Assembly (NCBI GenBank): GCA_035192965.1
Contig: CP136571.1
Coordinates: 2,748,501-2,812,500, forward strand
Direction of reading: 5' to 3'
DNA from: Fuscovulum sp.
GTDB taxonomy: Bacteria; Pseudomonadota; Alphaproteobacteria; Rhodobacterales; Rhodobacteraceae
Length of the DNA stretch: 64,000 bases
A model generated the notes under the pieces. The model saw nothing but the letters and a program-made list of their open reading frames with translations, was not told the DNA's origin and did no database searches. The stretch's first letter is position 1. Each line of letters begins with the position of its first letter. The translations under genes were made by a program, and so were the position numbers. Positions 42,427-51,496 of this stretch are shown one piece after another.

Positions 42427-42921
42427 ATGAGCAAGCACACTTCCGAAGCCGATGTCGCCTTTATCCAGGCGCTCGCGGAACTTCTGAACAAGAACGAACT
42501 GACGGAATTGTCGGTCAAACGCGAATATGGCGAAGATGACAGCCTCGAAGTGCGCGTCGTCAAACAGTCCAATGTCGTCACCATGACCGCCGCCGCGCCC
42601 GCCCCGGTCTATGCCGCAGCCCCTGCTGCCAGCGCCGCCGCAGCGCCCGCAGGAGCACCGGCCGCACCGGAAGATCCGGCACAGCATCCCGGCGCCGTGA
42701 CCTCGCCCATGGTCGGCACCTGCTATCTGGCCTCCGAACCCGGTGCCACGCCCTTCATCACCGTCGGCGCCACTGTGGCCGAGGGCCAGACCGTCCTCAT
42801 CATCGAAGCGATGAAGACGATGAACCAAATACCCGCGCCCAAGGCCGGTGTCGTCAAGCGCATCCTCGTCGAAGACGGCACGCCGGTCGAATACGGCGCA
42901 CCGCTCCTGATCATCGAATAA
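42427..42921 (+). CDS. accB: Biotin carboxyl carrier protein of acetyl-CoA carboxylase
   Basis: 164 residues. A charged N-terminal domain and a Pro/Ala-rich hinge ([22 protein letters not shown]) precede the biotinyl domain with the acceptor Lys in [16 protein letters not shown]. It carries carboxybiotin between AccC and the carboxyltransferase in the first step of fatty-acid synthesis. The accC gene follows after 10 bases. Confidence 0.96.
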   Translation: MSKHTSEADVAFIQALAELLNKNELTELSVKREYGEDDSLEVRVVKQSNVVTMTAAAPAPVYAAAPAASAAAAPAGAPAAPEDPAQHPGAVTSPMVGTCYLASEPGATPFITVGATVAEGQTVLIIEAMKTMNQIPAPKAGVVKRILVEDGTPVEYGAPLLIIE

Positions 42922-42931
42922 GGGCCACGCC

Positions 42932-44281
42932 ATGTTCGAAAAGATCCTGATCGCCAACCGGGGCGAAATCGCATTGCGCGTCATTCGCGCCGCCCGGGAA
43001 ATGGGGATCAAGTCGGTCGCCGTGCATTCCACAGCCGATGCCGATGCGATGCATGTCCGCATGGCCGATGAATCGGTCTGCATCGGCCCGGCCTCGTCCA
43101 CCTCCTCCTATCTCAACAAAGCCGCCATCATCTCGGCCTGTGAGATTACGGGCGCGCAGGCCGTCCATCCCGGCTACGGTTTCCTGTCGGAAAACGCCGC
43201 CTTCGCGCAAGCGCTGGAAGATCACGGCATCACCTTCATCGGCCCCTCGGCGGAACATATCCGCATCATGGGCGACAAGATCACCGCCAAGGAAACCGCC
43301 AAGGCGCTGGGTATCCCGGTCGTCCCCGGTTCTGAAGGGGGCGTCGCTGATTTCGAATCCGCCATCGGCGTGGCCGCAGGCATCGGCTTTCCCGTCATCA
43401 TCAAGGCCACCGCGGGCGGCGGCGGGCGCGGCATGAAAGTCGCCCGCAACGCCGAAGAGTTGGAAGTCGCCTTCCGCACCGCGCGTTCGGAATCCAAGGC
43501 CGCCTTCGGCAATGACGAAGTCTATATCGAGAAATACCTCCAAAAGCCCCGGCACATCGAAATTCAGGTCTTCGGTGACGGCAAGGGCAACGCCGTGCAT
43601 CTGGGCGAACGCGACTGCTCTCTTCAGCGCCGCCACCAGAAAGTGTTCGAAGAGGCACCCGGCCCCTCCATCACCCCCAAAATGCGCGCCGAAATTGGCA
43701 AAATCTGCGCCGAGGCCGTGGCCAAGATCAATTACATCGGCGCTGGCACCGTCGAGTTCCTCTATGAAGACGGCAACTTCTACTTCATCGAGATGAACAC
43801 CCGCCTTCAGGTCGAACATCCGGTGACCGAGGCGATCTTCGGCGTCGACCTTGTCCGCGAACAGATCCGCGTCGCCGCTGGCCTGCCCATGTCCTTCAAG
43901 CAAGAAGACCTGGAAATCAACGGCCACGCAATCGAGGTGCGGATCAACGCGGAAAAACTCCCCAACTTCGCCCCCTGCCCCGGCAAGGTGCGCGTGTTCC
44001 ACGCGCCGGGCGGTCTGGGCGTGCGCATGGACAGCGCGCTTTACGGCGGCTACTCCATCCCGCCCTATTACGACAGCCTGATCGGCAAGCTCATCGTCCA
44101 CGGCCGCGACCGGCCCGAAGCGCTGGCCCGCTTGCGCCGCGCGTTGGGGGAATTGATCGTCGACGGGATCGACACCACGGTTCCGCTGTTCGATGCGCTG
44201 CTGGCCGAACCCGATATCCAGTCGGGCGAATACAATATCCACTGGCTGGAAAAATGGCTCGCCGCCCAGTTCGGCGAATAA
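42932..44281 (+). CDS. accC: Biotin carboxylase subunit of acetyl-CoA carboxylase
   Basis: 449 residues, full length. ATP-grasp fold with the N-terminal motif [22 protein letters not shown], the Gly-rich loop [13 protein letters not shown], the catalytic region [16 protein letters not shown] and the end domain [15 protein letters not shown]. It carboxylates the biotin of AccB using bicarbonate and ATP. Second gene of the accBC operon; two hairpins follow the stop. Confidence 0.97.
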   Translation: MFEKILIANRGEIALRVIRAAREMGIKSVAVHSTADADAMHVRMADESVCIGPASSTSSYLNKAAIISACEITGAQAVHPGYGFLSENAAFAQALEDHGITFIGPSAEHIRIMGDKITAKETAKALGIPVVPGSEGGVADFESAIGVAAGIGFPVIIKATAGGGGRGMKVARNAEELEVAFRTARSESKAAFGNDEVYIEKYLQKPRHIEIQVFGDGKGNAVHLGERDCSLQRRHQKVFEEAPGPSITPKMRAEIGKICAEAVAKINYIGAGTVEFLYEDGNFYFIEMNTRLQVEHPVTEAIFGVDLVREQIRVAAGLPMSFKQEDLEINGHAIEVRINAEKLPNFAPCPGKVRVFHAPGGLGVRMDSALYGGYSIPPYYDSLIGKLIVHGRDRPEALARLRRALGELIVDGIDTTVPLFDALLAEPDIQSGEYNIHWLEKWLAAQFGE

Positions 44282-44290
44282 CATGAACAC

Positions 44291-44335
44291 GCGGCGCCCC
44301 CTTGGCGCCGCGACAAATTCCTTTCAGGGAATTTG
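44291..44335 (+). terminator. Double hairpin between accC and aat
   Basis: Stem 1 at 44291-44311, 8 bp GCGGCGCC/GGCGCCGC with a 5-base loop; stem 2 at 44314-44335, 8 bp CAAATTCC/GGAATTTG with a 6-base loop, followed by CTTCT. Probably attenuates read-through into aat, whose start is 14 bases on. Confidence 0.6.
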
Positions 44336-44349
44336 CTTCTGGCGGCCCC

Positions 44350-45000
44350 ATGAACCTTCCGGCCATCACCCCTGACATCCTGCTGCGCGCCTATGCGGCG
44401 GGCATCTTTCCGATGGCAGAAAGCCGCGACGATCCGCAGATCCATTGGGTCGATCCGCGCCGCCGGGGCATCCTGCCGCTGGACGGGTTCCACATCTCGC
44501 GCTCGCTGCGCCGCCGCCTGCTGCGCGCCGACTGGCGCGTCACCGCCGACACCGCCTTTGCCGAAACCGTGCAGGCCTGCGCCGACCGCGATGAAACCTG
44601 GATCAACGCGACGATCTTTTCCAATTACGTCACCCTCCACCACACAGGCCACGCCCATTCCATTGAGGTATGGGAGGGCGACGAACTCATCGGCGGCGTC
44701 TATGGCGTCACGCTTGGCAGCGCCTTCTTCGGGGAAAGCATGTTCTCGCGCCGCACCGATGCGTCAAAGCTCGCGCTGGCCTACACCGTGCATCGCCTAC
44801 GCGCAGGCGGCTTCACCCTGTTTGATACCCAATTCCTGACGCCGCATCTGGCCAGCCTTGGCGGTCTGGAAATCCCGCGCGGCGATTACCACCGCCGCCT
44901 CGCACGCGCCCTGACGGAAACAGCCAGCTTTCACCCGCCGGGCTATTCGCCCTCGCCCTCGGATGTCGCCTCATCCGGCACGGGTGCCACTTCCGGATAA
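44350..45000 (+). CDS. aat: Leucyl/phenylalanyl-tRNA-protein transferase
   Basis: 216 residues, matching Aat: LLRAYAAGIFPMAESRDDPQIHWVDPRRRGILPLDGFHISRSLRR, then WINATIFSNYVTLHHTGHAHSIEVWEGDELIGGVYGVTLGSAFFGESMFSRRTDASKLAL. It adds Leu or Phe to proteins with N-terminal Lys or Arg, marking them for ClpAP (N-end rule). The last 58 bases overlap, in antisense, the end of the DUF2155 gene. Confidence 0.96.
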   Translation: MNLPAITPDILLRAYAAGIFPMAESRDDPQIHWVDPRRRGILPLDGFHISRSLRRRLLRADWRVTADTAFAETVQACADRDETWINATIFSNYVTLHHTGHAHSIEVWEGDELIGGVYGVTLGSAFFGESMFSRRTDASKLALAYTVHRLRAGGFTLFDTQFLTPHLASLGGLEIPRGDYHRRLARALTETASFHPPGYSPSPSDVASSGTGATSG

Positions 45001-45374
45001 TCGCAGCGCAGCACCCAAACGTCATAGCGCGGATGATCCAGCGCCGACAGCGCGGGCGATGACGCCACCATCCACCCTTCGAACACAGGCGTTGCCTCGC
45101 CCGTCGCCGCCGCAGTGCCCGTATCCATAATGGTCAGATGCGCCTGTGCGTCCGACGCTGGGTTATCCGCCGGATAGCGGCAGGCATCCAGCCGGATCGT
45201 CAACCGCCCCGACACCGCCTCTTGCCCCAGCGCCAATTCGATATCGGCCGTTTCCCCGGTCAGCTTGTCCAGCCAGCGCAGAATGCCCGCCTCACTCTCG
45301 GCAAACTGCTGCGCGGCCAAAGGCCCCGCCAACAGGCCCAGCATGGCCAGCGACCCCAGCGCGCGGGCGATCAT
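44943..45374 (-). CDS. DUF2155 periplasmic protein
   Basis: 143 residues with a signal peptide (MIARALGSLAMLGLLAGPLAAQ, cut near residue 22). The mature protein matches DUF2155: ILRWLDKLTGETADIELALGQEAVSGRLTIRLDACRYPADNP ... ATPVFEGWMVASSPALSALDHPRYDVWVLRC. The two Cys probably form a disulfide. Function unknown; it is encoded with mlaD and NDUFA12-like in many alphaproteobacteria. Its start overlaps the mlaD stop by 4 bases, and its 3' end overlaps aat for 58 bases. Confidence 0.88.
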   Translation of the reverse strand: MIARALGSLAMLGLLAGPLAAQQFAESEAGILRWLDKLTGETADIELALGQEAVSGRLTIRLDACRYPADNPASDAQAHLTIMDTGTAAATGEATPVFEGWMVASSPALSALDHPRYDVWVLRCDYPEVAPVPDEATSEGEGE

Positions 45375-45847
45375 TCGACCGCACCACCTTCTGGTGCCGC
45401 CGCCTCATCGCCGCCCCCGGCAAACTTCATCATCAGCGAAATCACCGACACCGCGCCTTGCGTATCCTCGATCTCCGCCCCGGCCTCCAGATTGTCCAAC
45501 GACCCACCCGGCACCAGTTCCACGAAATTCCCGCCCAGCAACCCCTCGGACGAAATCAGCGCCGCCGAGTCATCCGGCAACAGCACGTTCTGCTGCACAT
45601 TCAACCGCGCATCGGCAAAGAACGTCTCGGGGTTCAGTTCCAGCCCCGTCACCGTGCCGACCTTCACCCCCGCCAGCCGCACATCCGTTCCGACCCGGAT
45701 TCCCTCGACCGACCGGAACGATGCCACCAGCTCATAGCTTCCCGATGCCTGCGACGTCACACCCGTCTGCTGACCAGCATAGACCAGAAAGGCGATCGCG
45801 GCCGCCAGAACCGCCGCCCCGGCCAGAACTTCCGCACGATTCTCCAT
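45371..45847 (-). CDS. mlaD: MlaD-family phospholipid-transport protein
   Basis: 158 residues: one N-terminal membrane anchor (AEVLAGAAVLAAAIAFLVYAG) and an MCE domain (YELVASFRSVEGIRVGTDVRLAGVKVGTVTGLELNPETFFADARLNV...LLPDDSAALISSEGLLGGNFVELVPGG). In the Mla system it forms a hexameric ring in the periplasm that passes phospholipids between membranes. The other mla genes are elsewhere. Its ATG overlaps the stop of the NDUFA12-like gene (TGATG). Confidence 0.93.
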   Translation of the reverse strand: MENRAEVLAGAAVLAAAIAFLVYAGQQTGVTSQASGSYELVASFRSVEGIRVGTDVRLAGVKVGTVTGLELNPETFFADARLNVQQNVLLPDDSAALISSEGLLGGNFVELVPGGSLDNLEAGAEIEDTQGAVSVISLMMKFAGGGDEAAAPEGGAVE

Positions 45848-46221
45848 CACTTCGGCTGCCACGCCTCATAATCCTGCCGCGCCGCAGGGGCGCTGCGCCG
45901 GATCGAACCGGCCGGAGCATAGGCGGCATCCGTTCCCGTCAGGTTTTCCTTATGCGGCTTTTCCCACGCCTTGTGCTTCAGCGGCGCCTTGGTCGGCGGC
46001 TCGTCCCAGGTGTGGTGCAGCCAGCCATGCCAATCCGCATTCACCCGGCTCGCCTCGGCCTCACCGTTGAAGATCACCCAGCGCCGTTTGGCATCGCGCG
46101 TCTCGTAATAGATGTTGCCCTGGTCGTCCTCACCCACCTTCACCCCCTTGCGCGAGGTATAAAGCTGCGTGCCCAACGTCTGACCGTTCCACCACGTCAC
46201 GAGCCGCTTGAGGAAATCCAT
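45847..46221 (-). CDS. NDUFA12-family NADH:ubiquinone oxidoreductase accessory protein
   Basis: 124 residues. Family motifs [60 protein letters not shown] and a C-terminal YEAWQPK identify the NDUFA12/B17.2 accessory subunit of complex I found in alphaproteobacteria and mitochondria. It stabilises the hydrophilic arm. First gene of the operon with mlaD and DUF2155. The start is set at 46221 by homology. Confidence 0.92.
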   Translation of the reverse strand: MDFLKRLVTWWNGQTLGTQLYTSRKGVKVGEDDQGNIYYETRDAKRRWVIFNGEAEASRVNADWHGWLHHTWDEPPTKAPLKHKAWEKPHKENLTGTDAAYAPAGSIRRSAPAARQDYEAWQPK

Positions 46222-46432
46222 AACACCCTCCGGGAAACCTTTGCCCTCATATGGCCGAACGGGCGAAAAAGGTCCAGCGTCAAGCCACCCTTGCAGCGGG
46301 AAAGTGACTGGCTGGCGCCGCCCGCTCAAGCCGCACCGCTTACCCGCTCCCACCCAAATCGCGCCCAATCACACCAGACTGGCGCACAGCGCCCATTGTC
46401 TTGTCGCAGAACAGCAATCCCTGAAACGCAAA

Positions 46433-46456
46433 GGGGCGGACCCATCGGTCCGCCCC
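46433..46456 (-). terminator. Terminator after clpX
   Basis: A 9-bp stem (GGGGCGGAC / GTCCGCCCC) with a 6-base loop lies 27 bases after the clpX stop on the minus strand; a short T-run follows (TTTGCG). The rest of the 46222-46482 gap shows no coding sequence. Confidence 0.7.
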
Positions 46457-46482
46457 TGCTAAATTCCGTCCAGCAACCGGCC

Positions 46483-47754
46483 TCAGCCTGCCGTTGCGGG
46501 TTCCTTCTTCTTCTTGGCTTCGGTGTAAACCAGCATCGGCTTCGCCTCGGGCGAATTCACCGCTTCCTCGTTCACCACCACCTCTTCCACACTGTCCATG
46601 CCCGGCAGTTCGAACATGGTATCCAGCAGGATATCCTCCATGATCGACCGCAGCCCCCGCGCGCCCGTCTTGCGCTTGATCGCGCGCTTGGCGATGGCGG
46701 TCAAAGCATCCGGCGTGAAGGTCAGCTTCGTGCCCTCGATCTCGAACAGGCGCTGATACTGCTTCACCAGCGCGTTCTTGGGTTCGGTCAGGATCGTGAC
46801 CAAGGCCCCCTCGTCCAGATCGTTCAGCGTGGCGATCACCGGCAGACGACCCACGAATTCCGGGATCAGCCCGAATTTCAACAGATCCTCGGGCTCCAGC
46901 TCCTTGAACAGTTCACCCACGCCGCGCGAATCCGGGTCCTTCACATCGGCACCAAAGCCGATGCCCGATCCCTTGTTGCGCTGCGCGATGATCTTTTCCA
47001 GCCCGGCAAAGGCCCCGCCGCAAATGAACAGGATGTTCGTCGTATCCACCTGCAGGAATTCCTGCTGCGGATGCTTGCGCCCGCCCTGCGGCGGCACGCT
47101 TGCCACGGTGCCTTCCATGATCTTCAGCAGCGCCTGCTGCACGCCCTCGCCCGACACGTCGCGCGTGATGCTGGGATTGTCCGACTTGCGGGTGATCTTG
47201 TCGACCTCGTCGATGTAGACGATCCCGCGCTGCGCCCGCTCGACATTGTATTCGCTGGCCTGCAACAGCTTCAGGATGATGTTCTCCACATCCTCGCCGA
47301 CATAGCCCGCTTCCGTCAGCGTCGTCGCATCCGCCATGGTGAAGGGCACATCCAGAATCCGCGCCAGCGTCTGCGCCAGCAGCGTCTTGCCGCAACCTGT
47401 CGGCCCGATCAGCAGGATGTTCGACTTGGACAATTCAATGTCGGTCTTCGACGAATTGTTCAGCCGCTTGTAATGGTTGTGCACCGCGACCGACAACACC
47501 CGCTTGGCATGGATCTGGCCGATCACGTAATCGTCCAGCACCTTGCAGATCTCGCGCGGTGTCGGCACCCCTTCGCTGGATTTCAGACCGGTGGTCTTCG
47601 TCTCCTCGCGGATGATGTCCATGCAAAGCTCGACGCATTCGTCACAGATGAACACCGTCGGACCTGCAATCAGCTTGCGCACCTCATGCTGGCTCTTGCC
47701 ACAGAACGAGCAGTAAAGCGTGTTCTTGCTGTCGCTGCCGGAGTTGTTCGCCAT
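46483..47754 (-). CDS. clpX: ATP-dependent Clp protease unfoldase ClpX
   Basis: 423 residues. Zinc-binding domain with C15, C18, C37 and C40; AAA+ domain with Walker A GPTGCGKT (117-124), Walker [11 protein letters not shown], the GYVGEDVEN pore-2 region and the ISGF/IGF-type loop [11 protein letters not shown] for ClpP docking; sensor-2 domain with [14 protein letters not shown]. It unfolds tagged proteins and feeds ClpP. It lies 122 bases downstream of clpP with a terminator between. Confidence 0.98.
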   Translation of the reverse strand: MANNSGSDSKNTLYCSFCGKSQHEVRKLIAGPTVFICDECVELCMDIIREETKTTGLKSSEGVPTPREICKVLDDYVIGQIHAKRVLSVAVHNHYKRLNNSSKTDIELSKSNILLIGPTGCGKTLLAQTLARILDVPFTMADATTLTEAGYVGEDVENIILKLLQASEYNVERAQRGIVYIDEVDKITRKSDNPSITRDVSGEGVQQALLKIMEGTVASVPPQGGRKHPQQEFLQVDTTNILFICGGAFAGLEKIIAQRNKGSGIGFGADVKDPDSRGVGELFKELEPEDLLKFGLIPEFVGRLPVIATLNDLDEGALVTILTEPKNALVKQYQRLFEIEGTKLTFTPDALTAIAKRAIKRKTGARGLRSIMEDILLDTMFELPGMDSVEEVVVNEEAVNSPEAKPMLVYTEAKKKKEPATAG

Positions 47755-47835
47755 TCGGTCGTCCTCTGCCAGATCCCGGCCCTTGGGTCGGTTTACCGCG
47801 GAAGTCTAGGCCAAGGCCCGCGCCCCCACAATGCC

Positions 47836-47869
47836 AAAAAGCCCCCGCCCTTTTCACAGCGGCGGGGGC
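47836..47869 (-). terminator. Intrinsic terminator between clpP and clpX
   Basis: On the minus strand GGCGGGGGC pairs... the 9-bp stem (GCCCCCGCC / GGCGGGGGC) with an 11-base loop is followed by TTTTT (plus-strand A-run 47836-47840). It starts 7 bases after the clpP stop. It suggests clpX also has its own promoter. Confidence 0.85.
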
Positions 47870-47875
47870 CCGTTC

Positions 47876-48508
47876 TCACTTCGACGTGTCGTCCATCTTG
47901 CCACGGTCGGCGACGATGTCGTCGATCAATCCCCAGGCCTTTGCATCCTCGGCCGACATGAAATTGTCCCGCTCAAGCGCCGCCTCGACCGTGTCGTAAT
48001 CATTGCCGGTATGCTTGACATAGATCTCGTTCAACCGGCGCTTCAGCTTTTCGGTTTCGCGCGCATGGATCATGATATCCGTGGCCTGCCCCTGATAGCC
48101 GCCGCTGGGCTGGTGCACCATCACGCGGCTGTTCGGCAGCGAAAAGCGCATCCCCTTATGCCCCGCCGTCAGCAGCAGCGACCCCATGGACGCCGCCTGC
48201 CCGATCACCAGCGTGGAGACCTTGGGTTTGATGTACTGCATCGTGTCATAGATCGACAGACCCGACGTCACCACGCCACCGGGCGAGTTGATGTACATGC
48301 TGATTTCCTTCGACGGATTTTCCGCCTCAAGGAACAGAAGCTGCGCACAGATCAGCGACGACATGCCGTCATGCACCGGGCCGGACAGGAAGATGATCCG
48401 CTCCTTCAGCATCCGCGAAAAGATGTCATAGGCGCGCTCGCCCCGGCTGGTCTGTTCGACGACCATCGGGACAAGGGTGTTCATGTAGTGATCGACGGGA
48501 TCGCGCAT
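47876..48508 (-). CDS. clpP: ATP-dependent Clp protease proteolytic subunit ClpP
   Basis: 210 residues. The catalytic triad is visible: S107 in [11 protein letters not shown]132 in VMVHQPSGG and D181 in [10 protein letters not shown]. The oxyanion-strand motif [11 protein letters not shown] precedes it. The start [29 protein letters not shown] is the normal ClpP beginning. Forms the barrel peptidase that works with ClpX (encoded next) and ClpA. Confidence 0.98.
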   Translation of the reverse strand: MRDPVDHYMNTLVPMVVEQTSRGERAYDIFSRMLKERIIFLSGPVHDGMSSLICAQLLFLEAENPSKEISMYINSPGGVVTSGLSIYDTMQYIKPKVSTLVIGQAASMGSLLLTAGHKGMRFSLPNSRVMVHQPSGGYQGQATDIMIHARETEKLKRRLNEIYVKHTGNDYDTVEAALERDNFMSAEDAKAWGLIDDIVADRGKMDDTSK

Positions 48509-48660
48509 CCGGGCTGCCTCTTCATCTCACAATGGTCAATCGGGGGTCATAACGACATTCTCTTGCCAGAGTCTTAGTTGTGTGGGCGGGGGGCTGCAAG
48601 GGCAGCCCCGTCGATTGCCAGCGCCCCCCTTTGCCGCAGCCCCCCTTGATCCGCGTCGCA

Positions 48661-48683
48661 TGGGTATTTTTGCCAAGATGAAG
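48661..48683. repeat. Intergenic repeat, copy 4 (inverse orientation)
   Basis: TGGGTATTTTTGCCAAGATG then AAG, the reverse complement of the repeat core with two changes. It sits in the 251-base gap between the divergent clpP and photolyase-like genes, together with no other recognisable feature. Confidence 0.7.
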
Positions 48684-48759
48684 CCCGCAGGGCAGAGAAG
48701 GCTTTTTGCCGCTGCGCCCCCGCCTTGTCCCCCGTTCCGCTCCGCCTAGCTTGCGCAGC

Positions 48760-49944
48760 ATGACCGGATTGCCGCTTCCCCTTCCTGCCACCCGCGCTGC
48801 CGCCACCGCACGCCTTGCGGCCTTTCTTCCTCGCGCGGGCTTGCCCTATGCCGCGCGCCGGAATGAGGATCTGCCGGGCCATCCCCATGTCTCGGGCCTG
48901 TCACCCTATCTTCGCCACCGCCTCCTGACCGAGGCCGAGGTGATCGACGCCACCCTGCGCGCCCATCCGCAGGGGGCCGATAAATTCCTGGCCGAGGTCT
49001 GGTGGCGCACCTACTGGAAGGGCTGGCTGGAACGCCGCCCCGGCATCTGGGCCGCCTATCGCCAAGGCCTGACCGCCGCGCTGAACCGCGTGCAGACGGA
49101 ATCCGGGTTGCGCCAGCAATGGGAGGCAGCCTGTTCCGGCACCACCGGGATCGACGGGTTCGACCATTGGGCGCAGGAACTCGTGGCCACGGGCTATCTG
49201 CACAACCACGCGCGGATGTGGTTCGCCTCGATCTGGATCTTCACCCTGCGCCTGCCCTGGGAATTGGGGGCGGATTTCTTCCTGCGGCATCTGATAGATG
49301 GCGATCCCGCCTCCAACACCCTGTCCTGGCGTTGGGTCGGCGGGCTGCACACGCCGGGCAAGACTTATGCCGCCACAGAAGACAACATCGCCAAGAACAC
49401 CCATGGCCGCTTTCGCCCCACCGGCCTTGCGCGAAACTGCCCGCCCTTGCCCATGCAGCCCCACCCCGCCCTGCGCGCCATGCCCACAGGCGACGCGCTG
49501 CATCCGGGCCTGCCCACCGCGCTTTTGCTGCATGAAGATGACCTCGCCGGTGATGCCCCTCCGGCGCTGGCCGATGCCGGGCCGCTGGTGTTTCTTTCCA
49601 CCACCACCCGCCGCTCGACCCTTGCGGTGAACCCGATCGTCACCGCCTTTGTCGACGATGCCCTGACCGACACCGCCCACCGCAGGGGCCAACCTGACGC
49701 CCCGCGCTTCACCGATGCTACGCTGGAGCCGCTTGCCGATCACCTCGCCGCGCAGGGCATTGCCCAACTGGCCACCCCTTATGCCCCCATCGGCCCCACC
49801 GCCGCCGCCCTGCAACGCCTGGCCCCCCTGCTAGAGGAACGCGGCATCCGCCTTGCCCGCCTGCTGCGCGATCACGACGCCGCCGCATGGCCCCACGCCA
49901 CCCATGGCTTCTTTCGCTTCCGCGAGGCAGTGATGGGCGTCTGA
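48760..49944 (+). CDS. Photolyase/cryptochrome-type FAD-binding protein without N-terminal antenna domain
   Basis: 394 residues. Residues about 35-225 match the C-terminal FAD-binding domain of photolyases: HPHVSGLSPYLRHRLLT, WWRTYWKGWLERRP, GYLHNHARMWFASIWIFTLRLPWELGADFFLRHLIDGDPASNTLSWRWVGGLHTPGK. Photolyases carry a ~130-residue alpha/beta antenna domain before this; here the FAD domain begins at once, and about 120 residues follow it (GPLVFLSTTTRRSTL from 274, ending WPHATHGFFRFREAVMGV). This tail may be an alpha/beta domain in the opposite order. DNA-repair or light-sensing activity is not shown. The ATG at 48760 is chosen because upstream residues look non-coding. Confidence 0.82.
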   Translation: MTGLPLPLPATRAAATARLAAFLPRAGLPYAARRNEDLPGHPHVSGLSPYLRHRLLTEAEVIDATLRAHPQGADKFLAEVWWRTYWKGWLERRPGIWAAYRQGLTAALNRVQTESGLRQQWEAACSGTTGIDGFDHWAQELVATGYLHNHARMWFASIWIFTLRLPWELGADFFLRHLIDGDPASNTLSWRWVGGLHTPGKTYAATEDNIAKNTHGRFRPTGLARNCPPLPMQPHPALRAMPTGDALHPGLPTALLLHEDDLAGDAPPALADAGPLVFLSTTTRRSTLAVNPIVTAFVDDALTDTAHRRGQPDAPRFTDATLEPLADHLAAQGIAQLATPYAPIGPTAAALQRLAPLLEERGIRLARLLRDHDAAAWPHATHGFFRFREAVMGV

Positions 49945-50568
49945 TCGCCCTCCTGCCAACGCCCATCCCGCCTTTCCCGGCAGAAGCGCGCAGCCCCCCA
50001 TTAGCCGGGCAAGGACAGCCACGCCGGACCGCATCCAACGGCCCCCCTGACCGACAACGCGCCGCTGACAGCGCCCAACAGACAGTGCTCAAAACACTGC
50101 GCATATGCGCCTGCAACCATCCGCCTTCGCCCAAATGATTAGGCTCACCCGGAAACACCCAGCAAATATCCTTGGCCAAAAACGCTGCACATCCGGTTCC
50201 CTCGGGCAGCGCCTCTTCGACGGTCCAATCTCGCGCCGACTTCTGAGTGCCTTATGGCTCAGCGGCCGATCTCGCCTACACCGTTAACCCTAACCGTCGA
50301 TGAACAACCCGCAAGTGATCTGCCAACCCCGGGCGAGCCACACTCGATTTCGCACCCGACACTTCATTCAGACCCGCGCTCTCCCCAGCCCCCGCACAGC
50401 GTCCGAGACCACGCTCCCCCCCAACACCCGCCACTGAAACCGGAACCACGCCCTCCCCGGCACCCGACGCAGCGTCTGCGGTCTCAATCTCTCCCGCACT
50501 CGCTCCCCTACACGCGACCACGTATCAAGACCCCGACCAGGCCCTGTTCTTACGCCGCGCCCCCCGCA

Positions 50569-50649
50569 TTAACCTTAATCGTCTATGAAACTGCCGGCCT
50601 CTGCGTGCATACGCCCGTCTGCACAGCCGTCTGCACCACGCGCTGCACC
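50569..50649. repeat. Dispersed repeat, copy B with TTAACC element
   Basis: TTAACCTTAA at 50569, then after 36 bases a 20-base element starting GTGCATACGC and ending GTCTGCAC (50605-50624; arms GTGCA/TGCAC). Bases 50620-50649 are identical to 11738-11767. Confidence 0.75.
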
Positions 50650-50684
50650 GGGACAGCCCCCGCCTTCCACCTTCCGCCGCGACG

Positions 50685-50740
50685 TTAACCTTAACCGATC
50701 TTCAGCACTCCGCCCGCGCCGTGCATACGCCCGTCTGCAC
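50685..50740. repeat. Dispersed repeat, copy C with TTAACC element
   Basis: TTAACCTTAA at 50685 and the same 20-base element at 50721-50740, again 36 bases apart, identical spacing to copy B. The units are 116 bases apart. Copy C lies 26 bases beyond the stop codon of the minus-strand phosphatidyltransferase gene. Confidence 0.75.
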
Positions 50741-50766
50741 CGCCATCTGCACCGCCTGCTGAACGC

Positions 50767-51375
50767 TCAGCGAAAGGTCCGCGCCGCCAGCCAGACCCGC
50801 GCCCCGGCTGTCACGAAACACAACGCCCCGAACACCCAGGCCAGCGGCGCAAAGCCCGCGGGCCACAGGCAAAGCAGCACGAAAAACACAATCGTTTCCG
50901 TGCCTTCCAGCAAACCCGCTGTAAAGTACAGCGACTTCTCCCCCCGTGCCCGCGTCTGCATCCCCCGCTTTTCGGCCAGCACCGCATAGCCCAGAAAACT
51001 CGCCCCGTTCACATAGAACGAGGCCAGCAGAAACGCCCCCGCAACGCCGTTTTCCCCCGGATCACGCAGCACAAATGCCAGCGGAATGGCCGCGTAGAAC
51101 AGAAAATCCGCAACGATATCAAGGTATCCGCCGAAATCCGTCTTGGCCGTCGCCCGCGCCACCGCCCCGTCCAGCCCATCCGCCACCCGCCCGGCCAGAA
51201 GCAGCAGCAGCGCCGCCCATCCCGGCCCGCCAAACGCAAGGATCGCCGCCGCCACAATCCCCAGCGCCAACCCCGCCAGCGTCACACCATTGGCCGTAAC
51301 CCCTTGCGCTGCCAGTTTTTTCCCGGCCCGGTCCAGCGGCGCATCAATCACCCGCCGCATCATCCCGTCCAGCAT
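50767..51375 (-). CDS. CDP-alcohol phosphatidyltransferase family protein
   Basis: 202 residues, five or six membrane segments. The family motif D-x2-D-G-x2-A-R-x8-G-x3-D-x3-D is complete: ADGLDGAVARATAKTDFGGYLDIVAD. These enzymes join a CDP-activated lipid to an alcohol head group (glycerol phosphate, inositol, choline or others). The start at 51375 follows GGAAAGGTG. Substrate unknown; it is divergent from the ynjBCD-type operon and may or may not be related to it. Confidence 0.88.
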   Translation of the reverse strand: MLDGMMRRVIDAPLDRAGKKLAAQGVTANGVTLAGLALGIVAAAILAFGGPGWAALLLLLAGRVADGLDGAVARATAKTDFGGYLDIVADFLFYAAIPLAFVLRDPGENGVAGAFLLASFYVNGASFLGYAVLAEKRGMQTRARGEKSLYFTAGLLEGTETIVFFVLLCLWPAGFAPLAWVFGALCFVTAGARVWLAARTFR

Positions 51376-51496
51376 CGCATTCACCTTTCCGTATGCGGCG
51401 ACAAATGCCTGTTGCCAGCCATCCCCTGCCCTAGCTATCCCGGTCAGACCGCACCCGACAAGCCGTAGATACGGGCGCCAGATCCAAGGATACCAG

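Larger units (their letters stand above)
49945..50766. other. 822-base stretch without a convincing gene
   Basis: No frame here looks coding: the open plus-strand frame of about 140 codons is Pro/His/Arg-rich and lacks similarity to anything. The stretch holds three TTAACC(C/T)TAA motifs (50284, 50569, 50685) and two copies of a CTGCAC-rich repeat. The base composition is still GC-rich but without codon periodicity. Confidence 0.6.

Noticed and set aside
50254..50688. A 144-codon plus-strand frame in the gap after the photolyase-like gene
   Set aside because: Pro/His/Arg/Thr-rich, contains the repeat units, no ribosome site, no similarity to any family; treated as non-coding.
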